A DNA stretch of 64,000 nt from Deinandra increscens subsp. villosa. Lineage: Eukaryota; Streptophyta; Magnoliopsida; Asterales; Asteraceae. The stretch is from positions 25,361,255-25,425,254 of the forward strand of contig JBCNJP010000013.1 in NCBI GenBank assembly GCA_039602395.1. The letters are read 5' to 3'. Positions 44,855 through 57,720 of this stretch are shown piece by piece; position 1 is the first letter of the stretch, and each line of letters starts with the position of its first letter. The notes beneath the pieces are model-generated. The model searched no databases. It saw only the letters and a list, made by a program, of their open reading frames with translations, and had not been told where the DNA came from. The position numbers and the translations under genes were made by a program.

Positions 44855-47800
44855 GTGCATAATAAAGGCCAACAAAGCCTATGGGTTGTTGATAGTGGAT
44901 GCACTTGCCACATGACAGGAAATAAGCATGTATTGGAAAACCCCAAAAACATAAATGGAGGTCCTGTAGCCTTTGGGAGTGCAAAAGGACACATTACTGC
45001 ACAAGGTGCTGTCAGTAATGGGATGCTTACCTTTGACAAGGTAAATTTTGTTGACACATTAAATTTCAATTTACTTAGTGTCTCACAAATGTGTGACAAG
45101 AATTTGAATTTGATGTTTACTGAGAAAGAGGCCATAGTCTTAAAACCTGGTGTTAACAATCCCTGAGGAACTTGTGTTGCTCAGAGCACCTAGAAGAGAA
45201 GGACTATATATTTTGGATCTGTCTGCTGCCACTCCAGCCAGTGGAATTGCATGCTTTATATCCAAAGCCTCAGTGGATGAGTCTGATTTGTGGCATAGGA
45301 GGTTATGTCATGTTAACTACAAGAACATGAACAGAATAGTGAATCTTAGCTTGGTTAAGGGTCTTCCTAACAAGCTAGTTCAACTGTTCTGAACACTGTG
45401 TTTCTTGCCTCAAGGGTAAGCAACACAAGACCTCTTTTAAGCCCAAAACTGATTCTTCTATCACTCAACCTCTAGAACTTTTGCATATGGACTTGTTTGG
45501 TCCAACTAGAGTGATGAGCATAGGGAAAAGATCATACTGCTTTGTCATAATAGATGATTACACTAGATATACATGGGTGTTTTTCTTAAAAACAAAAGAT
45601 GAAACTGCTGAATTGTTGAAAACACTAATTGTATCTTTAGAAAATCAAGCAAAACTGAAAGTTAGGACAATCAGAAGTGACAATGGCACTGAGTTTAAAA
45701 ATCATGTTTTGAACTCATTTTGTGAGAAAAAGGGAATCCTTAGACAATTCAGTGCTCCTAGAACTCCACAGCAAAATGGTGTTGCTGAAAGGAGAAATAG
45801 GACATTGATTGAGGCTGCTAGAGCAATGCTGGCAGATTCTAAGTTACCTGTGATATTTTGGGCAGAAGCAGTGAACACTGCCTGCTATGTCCAAAATAGG
45901 ACTTTGATTGTTAAGGGTAAAAATAAAACTGCTTATGAGCTTTGGAGAGGTAGAAAACCTAACATTTACTTCTTTAAATCTTTTGGCTGTCCTGTTACTA
46001 TTTTGATAACTAATAGGTTGTTGCCTAAGTTTGCTGAAAAGGCAGATGAAGGATATTTTGTTGGATATTCTGGTGTGTCAAAAGCATTTAGGGTATACAA
46101 TAAAAGTACTAAAATTGTTGAGGAAACCATTAATGTGACTTTTAATGAGAAATCTCTTAACAGTTTTGTATCTCAACCAGACTGGTTATTTGACATAGAT
46201 GCACTAACCACTGCTTTCAATTTTACCATTGAGAAGCCATTGAGTTCAACAGTGCAGGAACAGGAACATAAGCAAAATCACATAAGATCAGCTGATGATA
46301 TCTGGCAGATAAGCGCCAAGGAACTGCAAATGCAACCTACCTTCTTTTCATCCATCAGCACCAAGCCTGTGAAACCCAACAACTCAAAGAAAACCTCTGA
46401 AATTGTTCTTGCTGATGCAGAAGTTTATCCGGCTGAACTTCCGGTTGAAGTTCAAGCGGATCCTGTAGCAGTAGAATCTCCGGTTGAAATTCAACCGGAA
46501 AACAATTTTTCAGCAAATTCTGAGAACAATGAATCTAATGACTCAACTGATGCTGGTTCAAATGAGTATAGTTTTGAGCATCTAATTTCAGATTCAGTCC
46601 CCTAGTTCTCATGAAGCAACTGAAAGTTCAGATCCTGTATCACAAACCAACAATATTGAGTTATTACCTCAACTCAATATTCCTCACAATGGGAGAAGCC
46701 ATGAATTCCCACTATTTCCTGATAGGAGAATTGGTAAGAATCATCCAAGGGAGAACATTATAGGAGACTTGTCAGCTCCTGTGCTGACAAGAAGCAAGTC
46801 TATTGATGCAAACATTTGCCTCCATGCTGCATATCTGTCTCAAGAAGTACCCACAAAGATCAATGATGCATTGGAAGATGAAAGTTGGGTAGAGGCAATG
46901 CAAGAGGAACTGTTTCAGATCAATAAACAGAAGGTTTGGGAATTGGTTGACTTACCTGAAGGTGAAGAACCAATTGGAACTAAATGGGTATTCAGAAATA
47001 AAAAGGATGATAGGGGTATAGTGATCAAAAACAAGGCCAGACTTGTAGCTCAAGGCTACAAACAAGAAGAAGGCATTGACTATGATGAAGTTTTTGCTCC
47101 TGTGGCCAGGCTTGAAGCAATCAGAATATTTCTTGCCTATGCTGCATTCAAAAACTTTCTGGTATTTCAAATGGATGTTAAATGTGCTTTTCTGTATGGT
47201 CTTTTGGAACAGGATGTGTATGTCAAGCAACCTCCAGGCTTTGAAGACCCTCATTATCCCAACAGGGTTTGCAAGCTGATTAAAGCTTTATATGGTCTCA
47301 AGCAAGCTCCTAGGACATGGTATGAGACACTCTCAAACTATCTCCTAGTGAATGGCTACAAGAGAGGAGCTATTGACAAAACACTGTTTGTGAAATCTGA
47401 TGGCAAAGATACTTTGATGGTACAAATCTATGTTGATGACATCATCTTTGGTTCATCCAGTGCTGCCTTATGCAAAGAGTTTGAGGGATTGATGCAATCT
47501 AAGTTTGAGATGAGTTCAATGGGAGAACTGAACTTCTTCTTAGGCTTGCAAGTGAAGCAAACTGCAAATGGAATTTTCTTGAATCAGTCCAAATACATTC
47601 AAGATATGCTAAAAAGGTTTGATATGCAGTCTGTTTCAACCTCAAGAACTCCCATCTCCACTTCTCATAAGTTACACAGTGACTTAAGTGGCAAACCAGT
47701 GGATGTTCACCTCTACAGGGCAATGATTGGATCACTGCTCTATCTCACAGCCAGCAGACCTGACATCATGTTTAGTGTCTGTTTATGTGCTAGATACCAG

Positions 47801-48337
47801 TGTCAACCAAAGGAATCACACATGTTAGCTGTGAAGCGAATCTTTAGATACCTTAAAGGACAACCAAAGCTTGGGTTGTGGTATCCAAAGAACTCAGATT
47901 TCTCCTTCAAAGCTTACACTGATAGTGATTATGCTGGTTGCAACTTGGATAAGAAGTCTACTTCAGGAGGATGTCAATTTTTGGGAGAAAGACTTGTGTC
48001 TTGGCAATGCAAGAAGCAAACCTGCGTGTCTACTTCTACTGCTGAGGCTGAATACATTGCTGCATCAAGCTGCTGCAGTCAAGTCTTATGGATCCAGAAT
48101 CAAATGTTGGATTATGGCATCAAGTTCATGGAGACTCCTATCCTTGCAGACAACAACAGTGCCATATCAATCACAAACAACCCCGTTCAACACTCAAAAG
48201 CAAAACACATTGATATCAGGTACCATTTTATTAGAGATTGTGCTGAGAAACATCTAATTAGAATGGTCAAAGTTCATACAGATCAACAATTGGCTGACTT
48301 GTTTACCAAAGCATTTGATGAAGCTAGATTTTTCTAA
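44855..48337 (+). pseudogene. Sirevirus A pol: PR, INT, RT, RNase H with breaks
   Basis: Protease DSGCTCHM is at about 44895. A frame change follows at about 45160, then LWHRRLCHVNYKNMN of the pre-integrase domain and a break near 45390. The integrase core at 45481-46605 has the catalytic D in MDLFGP, SDNGTEF and the E of NGVAERRN. A stop at 46605 separates it from RT, which has WVFRNK, QMDVKCAFLYG, ALYGLKQAPR and YVDD near 47430. RNase H follows, with TDSDYAG, STAEAEY and the HSKAKHID motif. The stop at 48337 comes a few residues early because of an extra T. RT and RNase H are intact, so they could still be expressed as domains. Confidence 0.92.
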
Positions 48338-49131
48338 TCTCATTAGTGCCATTGGTATGATGAACTTTGACTGATTAAACTGTTTTCTCAATTCTAATAA
48401 AAAGAGAGACATGTGCTCAAAAGCCCGTCTCTTGATACAAAAAGAAAAGGAAAATGAAAATCTTTAGTGTTAATCAGACTACATTTTAGTTCATAGTCAG
48501 TAACTGCTGATAAAGCTATGAATAATTAACACAAATTTTCAAAAATCATGTGTTTTGGATTTCCGGTTCAAGTTCAGGTTCAACCTGAGAAAACAACTTT
48601 TGAAATTCACCGGGTGAACTTCAACCGGAAAAATGCTTTAAAAATATGTGGAAACTTATTTTGAAAACAATTCTTTCAAGCGGAAAAATTGTCCGCTTGA
48701 TGTTCAGACGGAAGAATTTCTGTTTTTAAAATAAAGGAGAAAATGGGTTCCGCTTGAACTTCCGGGTCAACAAAGTCAAAGTCTCATTTAATTACCCGGA
48801 AGGCACACTTTTCTAAGCGGATATACATTTATTTACCCATTAAATTTTTAACTGATTAAAATCCGAGGTTTCAGTGAATTAACTTTTGGATAAGGACATG
48901 CTTTAACCAGTTGTACCGTATAACCCATAAAGCACCTGTCTCATCAGTCACTGAACCGTCGATTTTTAACCTCTCTCCTCCACGTCAGCACCGAAAAGGG
49001 TAAAAAGCCCTAATTTACCGTCAGTTTCCCCATTTCTATCAACCCCACTCCGAAATTACTCCCAATTTCTCTCAAACCCTCTCCAATAAACTTCCGATTA
49101 ACCGTCAACATTCTCAAACTCCGTCTCAACC
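48338..49131 (+). other. Spacer between pol and accessory ORF
   Basis: This 0.8 kb non-coding region holds a dense set of the sirevirus motif: TTCCGGTTCAAG near 48560, CTTCAACCGGAAAA near 48620, AAGCGGAAAAATTGTCCGCTTG near 48680 and TTCCGCTTGAACTTCCGG near 48749. A near-palindrome GAGAGACATG...CCCGTCTCTT lies at 48404-48435. It probably serves the expression of the downstream ORF. Confidence 0.6.
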
Positions 49132-52100
49132 ATGGCTCCCAAAGCGAAGGCAAGTGGCAAGAAGCCAATCGGTGACTCAAAGTTTCCTGTAGAGCATAAC
49201 CTGGTGGCATACCTTGAACCACCAACCAAAACTGACATCTACAACGGCATGATAAACTTCATCAAAAGTTCTCATCTCCATCATGCGCTTACTGTTGAAG
49301 CCGAAATTTTCGAAGAAGTGATGGAAGACTTTTGGGTTCATGCTAGGGTTACCGAAGGCGAAAACGGTAGTGACAAAATTGTGTCAACTGTTCAAGGAAA
49401 GGAAGTGGAAATTGATGAAGCCAAGGTGCGAAGATTGTTGAAATTAAGGGATGAAGGTGGATATGAAACGGTTGATCACACCAAATATCTCCGTTTGTTC
49501 AGAAATCTCGGATATGGTGGTTCACTGCAAAGCAAAACTATCAAGAAAGGGCAGTTACCATACAAGTGGAGATTCCTAGCACACACAATTCTGGTGTGTT
49601 TGTCTCCAAAGAAGGGAGGATTTGACGAGCTTTCCAGCGAACAAGCCTCTGCCTTCTTTGCTGTGGTAAAAGGTGAAAATTTTAATTTTTCCAAACTCAT
49701 TTTTCAAGCCCTAAAATCAAATGTCCATTCTGAATATATTTACCTATATCCTAGATTTTTAACTTACATTCTCAAAGAAGAGTACCCCCAAATAGTTTGG
49801 CTTGGTACAATTTTGCATCAAAAACTTCTGAATGAGAAAACTTTTTCCAACCTTGCTTTAAACAAGTCTGCATTTCTTGGAAGGGACACTGACTATCCCT
49901 TACCAACTCCAAGGCAGCTTCCTGATGAACCTGCTACTGCAGAGGTTCAAACGGAAACTGTAGCAGCAACTGAGCCCCAAGCTCAAGATGACAGAACTGT
50001 AGACCTAACAGTATCTGATCCCACATCTGTCCCAGCTTCCTCTTCCCTCAAAGTCTTTCAATCCAAAAAGAGGAAAGCTCCCACAAACACTACCACTGCC
50101 ACTTCCTCATCCACCTCACCTCCTGTCATTTTTAAAAGACAGAGAAATGTGGTCACTAGGTCTCCTCCACCTAGCACCACCAGCCAACCCGAAGCTTCTA
50201 ACCCCGCCCAAGGCAAAAAGCCTAAGCGGAAACTGGTAAAATTGGGATTATCTCTTAGGGATGAACCTTCAGTTGAGGGGGAGTCATTAGAAACAGATGT
50301 ACCATCCCCATCTGAACATTTTTCACCCCTAAAACCCCTGTCACCTAGGAGTGACAGTGCTCCCATTCTTGGCTTAAATGAAGGTGTTATTAACTCACCT
50401 GCCTCATTACATGAGAACATCCTGATAAGCCAGGACCCTGAAGCACTGCAACCCCACTCCTCACCGGAGGTGAATCTCAGGAGTCATGAAGAGATTCATG
50501 CAAAAAGGGCTGATGCTGCCCAAGGATCCCCACTGGATCTTGGTGTCAGTAGTAACATCAATAAGACCCAATTTGCGGCAATCTTCTCTGAATCAGCACC
50601 TGGAAGTCCTTTGTTGGAACCAAGGGCTGCTGAAACAGATGAGGAGAATCCCTGGTGCCAAGAAGCCATGGGTACCAATGCTGATCAATCTCGGATTGAT
50701 AGCTTGGTCTTTTCCAAGGATACTGGCAAAAAGCCAGTTGAGGATAGTCTTACACTACCAGAATTGACGAAGTTGTACCTTTCTCTACAAGCACAGGTTG
50801 AAACTCTCAACACCACTGTTGCTAAATTGGTTCAAGCTGATCCTATTCAAACTGAAGCAGGTCCTTCAAGCCCTATCAGAGATGCTGATGAAGTTATTGC
50901 AACTGATGAAGCTGATACTGTCAAATTGGGGGAGAAGTTACCTTCAAAACCTGTTATCACTGAAATTGAAGAAGTGGAAAGGATACCGGCTGAAGTTAGA
51001 GCCACAGCTTGCCAAAGAATTGGTGTGAACCCCTTTTCAGTTGAAGATAGTTGGGTAAACATGAGATGCAGTCAACTGATTGCCATTTCTCCTTTTGAGG
51101 ACCCAAATCTTGCTGAATTAGTACAGTCATCCATGCTGGTTGCTGGTGCTCTTCCTGAGCACATCAACATGATCACGACACTCCTCAAGGATGTCATTTT
51201 TCCGGCTGAAAGAGCCAGTGATCAAGTGGTAGGAACTATTGCCTCCACCAGCAAGGCAGCACTTGATATTGAAGAAAGCACTGCAACAGTTGCAGTTGCT
51301 ACAATGACTGAAGGGGAAGACGAAAATTTGATCGGTGAAGGAGAAGGAACTGAGGTACTGGAAATAGTAGACAAAGAACCTGAAGTCACCAAACCTCAGG
51401 TGGTGACTGAAGGGCAAATTCAGGTTCAACCGGAAATTCAACCGGAACCTCAACCGGTAGTTCAACCGGAAGAACACAGGAGTGAAGGAGCAGAAGTTAT
51501 AGCCGAAACTTTGATAGCCTTAAGGAGCTCAGAACCAGTTCAAGCGGAAACACCTGTTCAAGCTGATGTTCCAAAAACTATTCAACAGGTGGTTCAGACT
51601 CCTGAAGCTGAGGCTATAGTAAAAATGGTGGAAAATGCCAAAAGAATAGCAGAGGATGAAAGGCTAGCAAAAGAACTTCAGAAGGAATATGATTTGTATC
51701 TGCAAGATGGGGTGTTTGAAAACTTACTCGAAGAGGCCAAGACTAGGTCTTTCAACTGGAGACTGAAGGATTATGATTTGGATGCAGTATCTGATGCTGA
51801 TAGGCAGAGGTTAATCTCCATTGCCTCTCAATTGCCTACCAAGCTGGTAAAGAATGATGAGAATTACCTACTGCTGAAAAAGGTAAAAAGGGCATTTGTG
51901 GTTAGAAATTTGAGGAAAGAGGAAGAGATAGCTCAGATGAAAGTTAGGGGACTTTGCAGCTTGATTGATGAAATCTTCTATGCACTGAAAGGAGAAATTG
52001 CTGCTGTCAATCCTAAACTGGTGATGCCTTCACCATCAGAGTTGATCTCAGGTACAACAACTGCTAATGTTAAACCTGAATTCATTGAATTTGCAGATGT

Positions 52101-53071
52101 ACCACCTCCACCTTCATTTATTTACAACCCAAACCCAATGCCTACAACAGTTCCATCTTCTTTACAGTCACTTGCCATCATACCCTACAAACCACCCTCC
52201 ATCTCCAAGAAAGTAGCCACCAAGCTTGCCAACCCGAGATACAGAACAGACAACTTCACACCCATTATTCCTTTCAAGAAGAAGCCTCCACCTACTATAA
52301 ACTTTTCCGATATTTTCCCACCAACTCCACCTTCTAGCCCAACTTCTGAAGCCAGTAAACCATCCACCACATACCTCCCTTCCTCCACTCACCATCAAAG
52401 AACCTTCCACCACCTCCAAACCTACTCAAGATCAACCTGATCTCTCTTCTCAGTCCTCAAAGGGAAAAGCTCCAAAAGTAATAGAATCAACTGATGATTC
52501 CAATGAGGAAAACAAATTGAGAAAGAGAAAACTGCTGCATCACAAAAGAAAAAGAGAGCAAAGGCCAAGGAAAAGAGGCCCACCCCGGCAAAACAAAATT
52601 GTTGGGTGGACAGTTAATGAAGACACTTTTGACTTCAAATTCCAGTGCCTAAGTGGGATCACCAGAGTAGTGAATGCTCATCTCGCCACCAAAATGCTTG
52701 ACATCTTCCAATTATCAGACATCTATGCGAAAATGCAAGGGATAATGAGTTTGTCCAGAGCTGAGCTCCTGCTAAGAATGAGCATAGAACCAAAAGTGCT
52801 CGAGCATGGACTGTTCTCTGAAACTCAGGTTGATGAAGACATTGAAGAAAACACAACTAGTCCAATAAAGTTTGTGATTTGGGAAGAAGAAGAAAAACTC
52901 TTCTATGTACACAGGGCAGATAGCAGCTTCACAACCCATAAAGAAATTAATGTTCAAGATCAGTGGAATGAACAAGATTGGGAAGCTCTGCAACATGCTA
53001 AGGTCACCATGACCAGCATGAGTGATCTCTCAAAGGATGTGAATGCAGGGGTTAAGGTCTTTGGCAAGTAG
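49132..53071 (+). pseudogene. Sirevirus A 3' accessory ('envelope-like') ORF, one frameshift
   Basis: ATG 49132 opens 1102 codons to 52440. The same protein appears to continue in another frame, through the Lys/Arg-rich stretch at 52517, to a stop at 53071, so a one-base indel near 52360-52390 is likely. Residues 1-240 match the N-terminal domain of the ORF at 16713 (WR-LAH, then NFNFSK). The centre is Ser/Pro/Glu-rich. At 51410-51480 the protein has QPE repeats encoded by the CAACCGGAA motif. A charged coiled coil follows near 51620-51950. The C-terminus has VIWEEEEKLFYV, like CWHYDTEKKLFAV in the other ORF. I see no signal peptide or clear membrane segment, and the function is unknown. Confidence 0.8.
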
Positions 53072-53155
53072 GTTAAGGAGAAGAAAATTTTTGGGTACAA
53101 GTCAATTTTTGAAGATAAACATTGAAGCTGAAGAATAATTTGACAGCATCAGCTT

Positions 53156-53165
53156 AGGGGGAGAT
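53156..53165 (+). promoter_or_regulatory. Polypurine tract of sirevirus A
   Basis: AGGGGGAGAT lies immediately before the 3' LTR start at 53166. It would prime plus-strand DNA synthesis. Confidence 0.9.
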
Positions 53166-53830
53166 TGTAAGGAATATTGCGCTTGGAAGATTTCCGGCTG
53201 AAATGCCAATTTTACTATGTTCCGGCTGAAGTTGAAGTTGAAGCGGAATTCTCACTTCAAGCGGAACTGGCAGTTCAAGCGGAAAGAAGCAGTTTTGTCC
53301 TTTAGCGAATATTCCGGGTGAACTCGATTATCCACCAGATAATGAGTTCAACCGGACTTTTCCTGAGATGTCTTTTCAGCAAGTCCAATCCTGCAAAAGC
53401 TTCTCGTATGCTTCTATATCTATTCCAAGCCGCTCTCCTAAAGTAGTATGGTGCTGCAAACACGCAAGATATTCCAATTGCCGATGTTTATTCTTTTGGT
53501 AGTTTGTATTTGACTTTTTAGTTTACGGTCTAGATTAGATCGCATGAGATCAATGGCTGTGATTGATCTCATCTGCACTATATATAGCTTGTTAGCTCTA
53601 AGTTTACACAATAGTTGTCATCACTTGTAATAGTGTAGCTTTGAGTTAATGCAAATAGTGCCGAGTATTTGATACTTTGTTGTTACTACTATTCTGCAAA
53701 TCAAGCATTTACATTATACAAGAATTCGACTTTGCTTAAGTTAAGTGAAATATAACTTCAATTCCGCAGGGTTATATTTGCAAGTAAAGGGCTTTGTTTA
53801 AGTTTAACTCTGACTTATAACGATCCTACA
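53166..53830 (+). repeat. 3' LTR of sirevirus A
   Basis: It has the same 665 bp length as the 5' LTR with seven substitutions counted and no indel. It is followed by the target duplication ATTAA. Confidence 0.96.
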
Positions 53831-55164
53831 ATTAACATAACAACGAAACACTAAATCTTAATTAAAAGCCTTTATCTAGGTCCAACAATCCTAGCATGAT
53901 CACAAAACAACTCAAGTAAAGTCTTGCAACATGTATAAGATAAAGTGTCAACTACAAAGTAGTTGGTGAGTAAACATAGGTTTATAGTTTACATATGTAT
54001 ATCGAATTAAAAACACACAATTATGTGTCAAGTGAAACATTCATATGATATGATTAACAAGTAAATGAATAATGATTGTTGTGTATCAAATTCCAAATCT
54101 CTTAACCTGAATGCTTCAGTTTTATCGCGTTTTATCTTCGGTTTTGACTCCTTTTTCCTTCCTTTTGCATCATAAACCTACAAAGCACTAAAAAGTAAAT
54201 GTGAACCAAAAAACAAATGAAAACAAATAAATAAATACCAAAACCAATGAAATCGTGAAGGAAAACGTTATAGAAAATTAAAGATATGTGTTTTGCAACA
54301 CATCATATTTATAGTAGAGAGTTCGTGTAGAGGTCGAATTGAAGGAGATAAAGATAATCTATGTTTGAACAATTAATTCATTAATTAACCAATTCGAATC
54401 TATCTAGGATGGTTTTAAATGTTCCAGAGGATTCTTAAGATGATAAACATGATAATTGTCGAGTACCCATGTTTAATTTGAATAAAAACCGAGTTTGGAT
54501 GAGGTTTTGACCACAAGAAGACAAAATAGTCGATTGCTGAAAAATATTATGTCCAGCTACACTTCTCGCGTATCGCAAGACTAGGAAGATATCCCCTCGC
54601 GTACAACCCAGGGGGGGGGGTTATATATTTTTCTTTTGTTTAATTGATTTAATTATAACCATTGCCTCAATAAATCATCAACTTTAACCATTGGATATAT
54701 AAAATGGTAAATCAATATTCAAAAATATATTTTCCGAAATGAAATCCAGGAATCTCGGTAAAGGATAGATCGCGTACTGAAATTGTGTAAAATCACTAAT
54801 TGACTTATTTTCATTTTAAAGCGAAAATTCAAGATTGCAAACAGAAAACCAACATTTTACTTTGATAAATGATATTTGAACTGTTAAAAAGTGATATTTG
54901 AGTCATACGAGTCTTTCGGTTTAGCTATATAACTTACGGGAAAAATCGTAAATTTGTTTTTATTTTTAACAAATCAATTAATATAAAAATTAACCATTTA
55001 GATATTTTATTTTGAAAAATAATTTTTGATCTTTAAAATATTATTTGAGAGTTCAATTTAGTAATTAATCGAAATTCCTCGATAAATATTTAACCGAAAA
55101 TTAAAAAATGCGCAAACTTTTGAAACGGGTGGAGTTTGCGAAACGGAAAAAGACCAATGTTATA
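53831..55164 (-). repeat. Gypsy LTR, right part, 3' LTR of a decayed element
   Basis: It continues the LTR cut at 41089 and aligns in reverse with the solo LTR at 23080-25778. Shared parts include CTTGCAACATGTATA (near 53920), the GTTGGTGAGTAAACATAGGTT segment, and GGAATCTCGGTAAAGGATAGAT near 54750. It ends TGTTATA, a mutated TGTTACA. The joined LTR is about 1.47 kb, much shorter than the solo copy, so it has large deletions. A G10 homopolymer lies at 54611-54620, and a minus-strand TATA-like CTATAAATATG near 54310. Confidence 0.8.
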
Positions 55165-57720
55165 GTCTCCCCTACTTTAGAAAATTTCGTCCAAAAATTA
55201 GTAGAGACTGACAAGTTTAGAGATAGAAATGTAGGATGAACAATCTAACTAGAAATTCAAATAACTTACTGATTACTACAACAGAGGGATCGTGACGACA
55301 TCAAAGATTTCACCAGAACCAGAAAGATACTAATGATTACTAAAAAAAAGATATGATGACGTAAGTGATTTCACCGAATTCATTTTTGAGTACTAGAGTA
55401 GAGACATAGCGATGAGGTAAGAGATTTCATCGAAAATAAGAATACATTTTCGATTAGTGAATCAATTACATCAATACTGATTTCGACCTAACCGCAATGA
55501 CTAAGTTTCCAATGGTGATTGAGAACATGATATAGATTTTGATACAACCAGCAACCAACAACCAATAACCAACAACCAATAACCAACAACCAACAACCAA
55601 CAACCAGGGCCAACTATTGGTCCGACTCCTAGTCTACCATTATACCACCATCGATGTTTATATATAGGATGTACCCACTACCCACAGCTAACCTACCACA
55701 TCTTTGATACCCCAAAAGCGTACTAGTCGCCTACGGAGAATCACCCCTTCCTCACAACAAACAAACGAGTCTTTGATAATTGAATCCAAGATTGCGATAG
55801 TTTGATGTAGACTGAATGACACTAGATAAATTGTTATGGTAGAGATTATTATCATAGAGTGAGTAATGAGATCTAAGAATCAAAACCGAAACTTGAACCA
55901 ACATTACGACTGTCTGATTAACCAAAATGATTTACCAACAATTGGAGACCATAGTTTCCCCTGCTTTAGGAGTGAGACCAGAGGAATAGAATATGAAGAC
56001 GACGGTGACGGGTGTAACATGTATACCTTTGAAATATCGAAAATAATTTTGTTGACATCAAATCAATGAAATTATTCCATATGATAAACAAAATTTGAAA
56101 TTTACCGGTTTCTTATTTAGACTACGCATCAAGTTTTAGTAAGCTAGATGGGTAGCGACCCACATCCAGTCTACCTACATGATGCAAGATCTAGACAAAA
56201 ATCCAAAACAACCCTTGCTAAAACCCAAGACCAACGTCTATGGTCAACCTCGATCACATGCTAAGCTAGCATCACACACAATCGTTGATGGTATCACGTA
56301 TGAGCAAGAGCAATATATGATTGAAATATAACAATTTAAAATGACATAAGATCATAACATGAGATAATGTAATTGTTTAAACACCACAAGCGAGAAAACC
56401 AGAAATAGAATATCGAACGATATATAGGTGAAGCGCGAGTAAAGACTCCATCCCCAAAACTGATCGTCACCAAAAGAAATTGAGCAACATGAATTTAATC
56501 GAATCAAATGGTATTGCTTGATTCACCATGAATCCAGCACAAAATGAATTTTGATTTAACGAGCATGACAAGCCGAAACTACGAATTGAATGTTGATAAG
56601 CACAAAAATTAGTTCCTTTAGATTGAATAGGTCAATCATAGGAGGCGCAGAGCATGTGAAAATTGATTCCATGAATCGAGTTAAGGAGTGTCGAGTTTGA
56701 AATTTGAGTTCGTAGGTTATAAAATAAAAGTTTTCCAAATGTTGTGGTTTGAGAGGGATAAGAGAAATTTCATGATTAATGCCAAAAGCAGGTTTATAAT
56801 ACTTTCAATGAATTTATATAGTAATGAGATACAAATAAGGTTCACAATGGTTATGGAAGTACTTGATTAGTAAATGATGAAATCGTGATCGGTCTCAACC
56901 ATGGTTTTGAGAAAAGTTGTGAGTTACGAATGAATAACTATACCGCATGAGGGGAGTGATTTAGGGACATCGTCAATGGTAAAGTTGATAAAAAAATGTG
57001 TCGCTCGTTGAATTCGTTTGAAGAGGTCATCAGTGCGAGGCAAAAGGTTTTGATCTTCGATTATGAAATTATTCAACTTGTGATGTACATTTGAGTGCAC
57101 CACCTATCTTATAATGAACAAAGCAGGCGCTCTTCAAGGCGAAGAATAGGTCGAATGGAATCCATACTGCAAAATTTCCTGGAGTTGTTAGGATAGCTCA
57201 TGTATCTTTGAGGGTGGGAGACAATAAGGCAACTTTGTAATAGGAGTAGCGCCAGGCGTATAGTCGATGTAGAAGTCGATTTGGCGAACGGGAGGAAAAC
57301 CCGAGATGTCTTCGGGTAATACTTCTGGAAAGACCCCGGACGACTGGGATATCATCAATTCCCCTTTCTTATATACGGACTTCCACGACTTAAGCTAGAA
57401 ATTCCCCGTACTCCTTGCATAAGTACTGGTGGGTTTTGGAGCGTAATACGAGTATTAGCCCACTGGATGGTTTATCTTCATGAATAACCAGGACTTGGCC
57501 ATCCGAACAAGGGATACGAATGGTTTTATAGAATCAAACAAGTTCTGCATGACGTCGAGACAGCCATTCTATGCCAATGATGATGTCAAAGCTCCTAAAA
57601 TGCATATGTGTGAGGTTAGTGGGGTAGATGTGCTTGTTGAAATTCAAAAATGCAATTAGGGATAATGAAATCAAGGGTGATTGGATTCCAATCCGTTGCT
57701 TTGATCAAAATAGGAGATAA
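55165..57720 (-). pseudogene. Heavily decayed Ty3/gypsy pol
   Basis: Next to the LTR, the minus strand ends AAGTAGGGGAGAC, a polypurine tract. At 57300-57200 the minus strand encodes LPEDISGFPPVRQIDFYIDYTPGA, and a protease-linked motif FDIIIGIEWLS lies near 57570. RT-like sequence with stops follows (HELS-stop-QLQEILQYGF near 57160, then LLPRTDDLF near 57040). These motifs match Tekay/Del-type gypsy pol by family knowledge. Further left the homology fades. The distance is too short for complete RNase H, integrase and chromodomain, so deletions are certain. Confidence 0.75.
55545..55607 (+). repeat. AACCAACA-type microsatellite
   Basis: Nine copies of a 7 bp unit (CAACCAA or TAACCAA variants) in tandem within the decayed gypsy region. 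Confidence 0.9.

Larger units (their letters stand above)
41090..53830 (+). mobile_element. Sirevirus (Ty1/copia) A, complete 12.7 kb, with 3' accessory ORF
   Basis: The two 665 bp LTRs (41090-41754 and 53166-53830) differ at seven sites that I counted, about 98.9% identity. The perfect duplication ATTAA flanks the element (41085-41089 and 53831-53835). The order is LTR, primer site, long gag with two zinc knuckles, protease, integrase, RT, RNase H, a 0.75 kb spacer, a long 3' accessory ORF, polypurine tract, LTR. Large gag plus an ORF after pol is the sirevirus (SIRE/Maximus) layout. Frameshifts in gag, pol and the accessory ORF imply a defective copy despite its youth. Confidence 0.95.
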
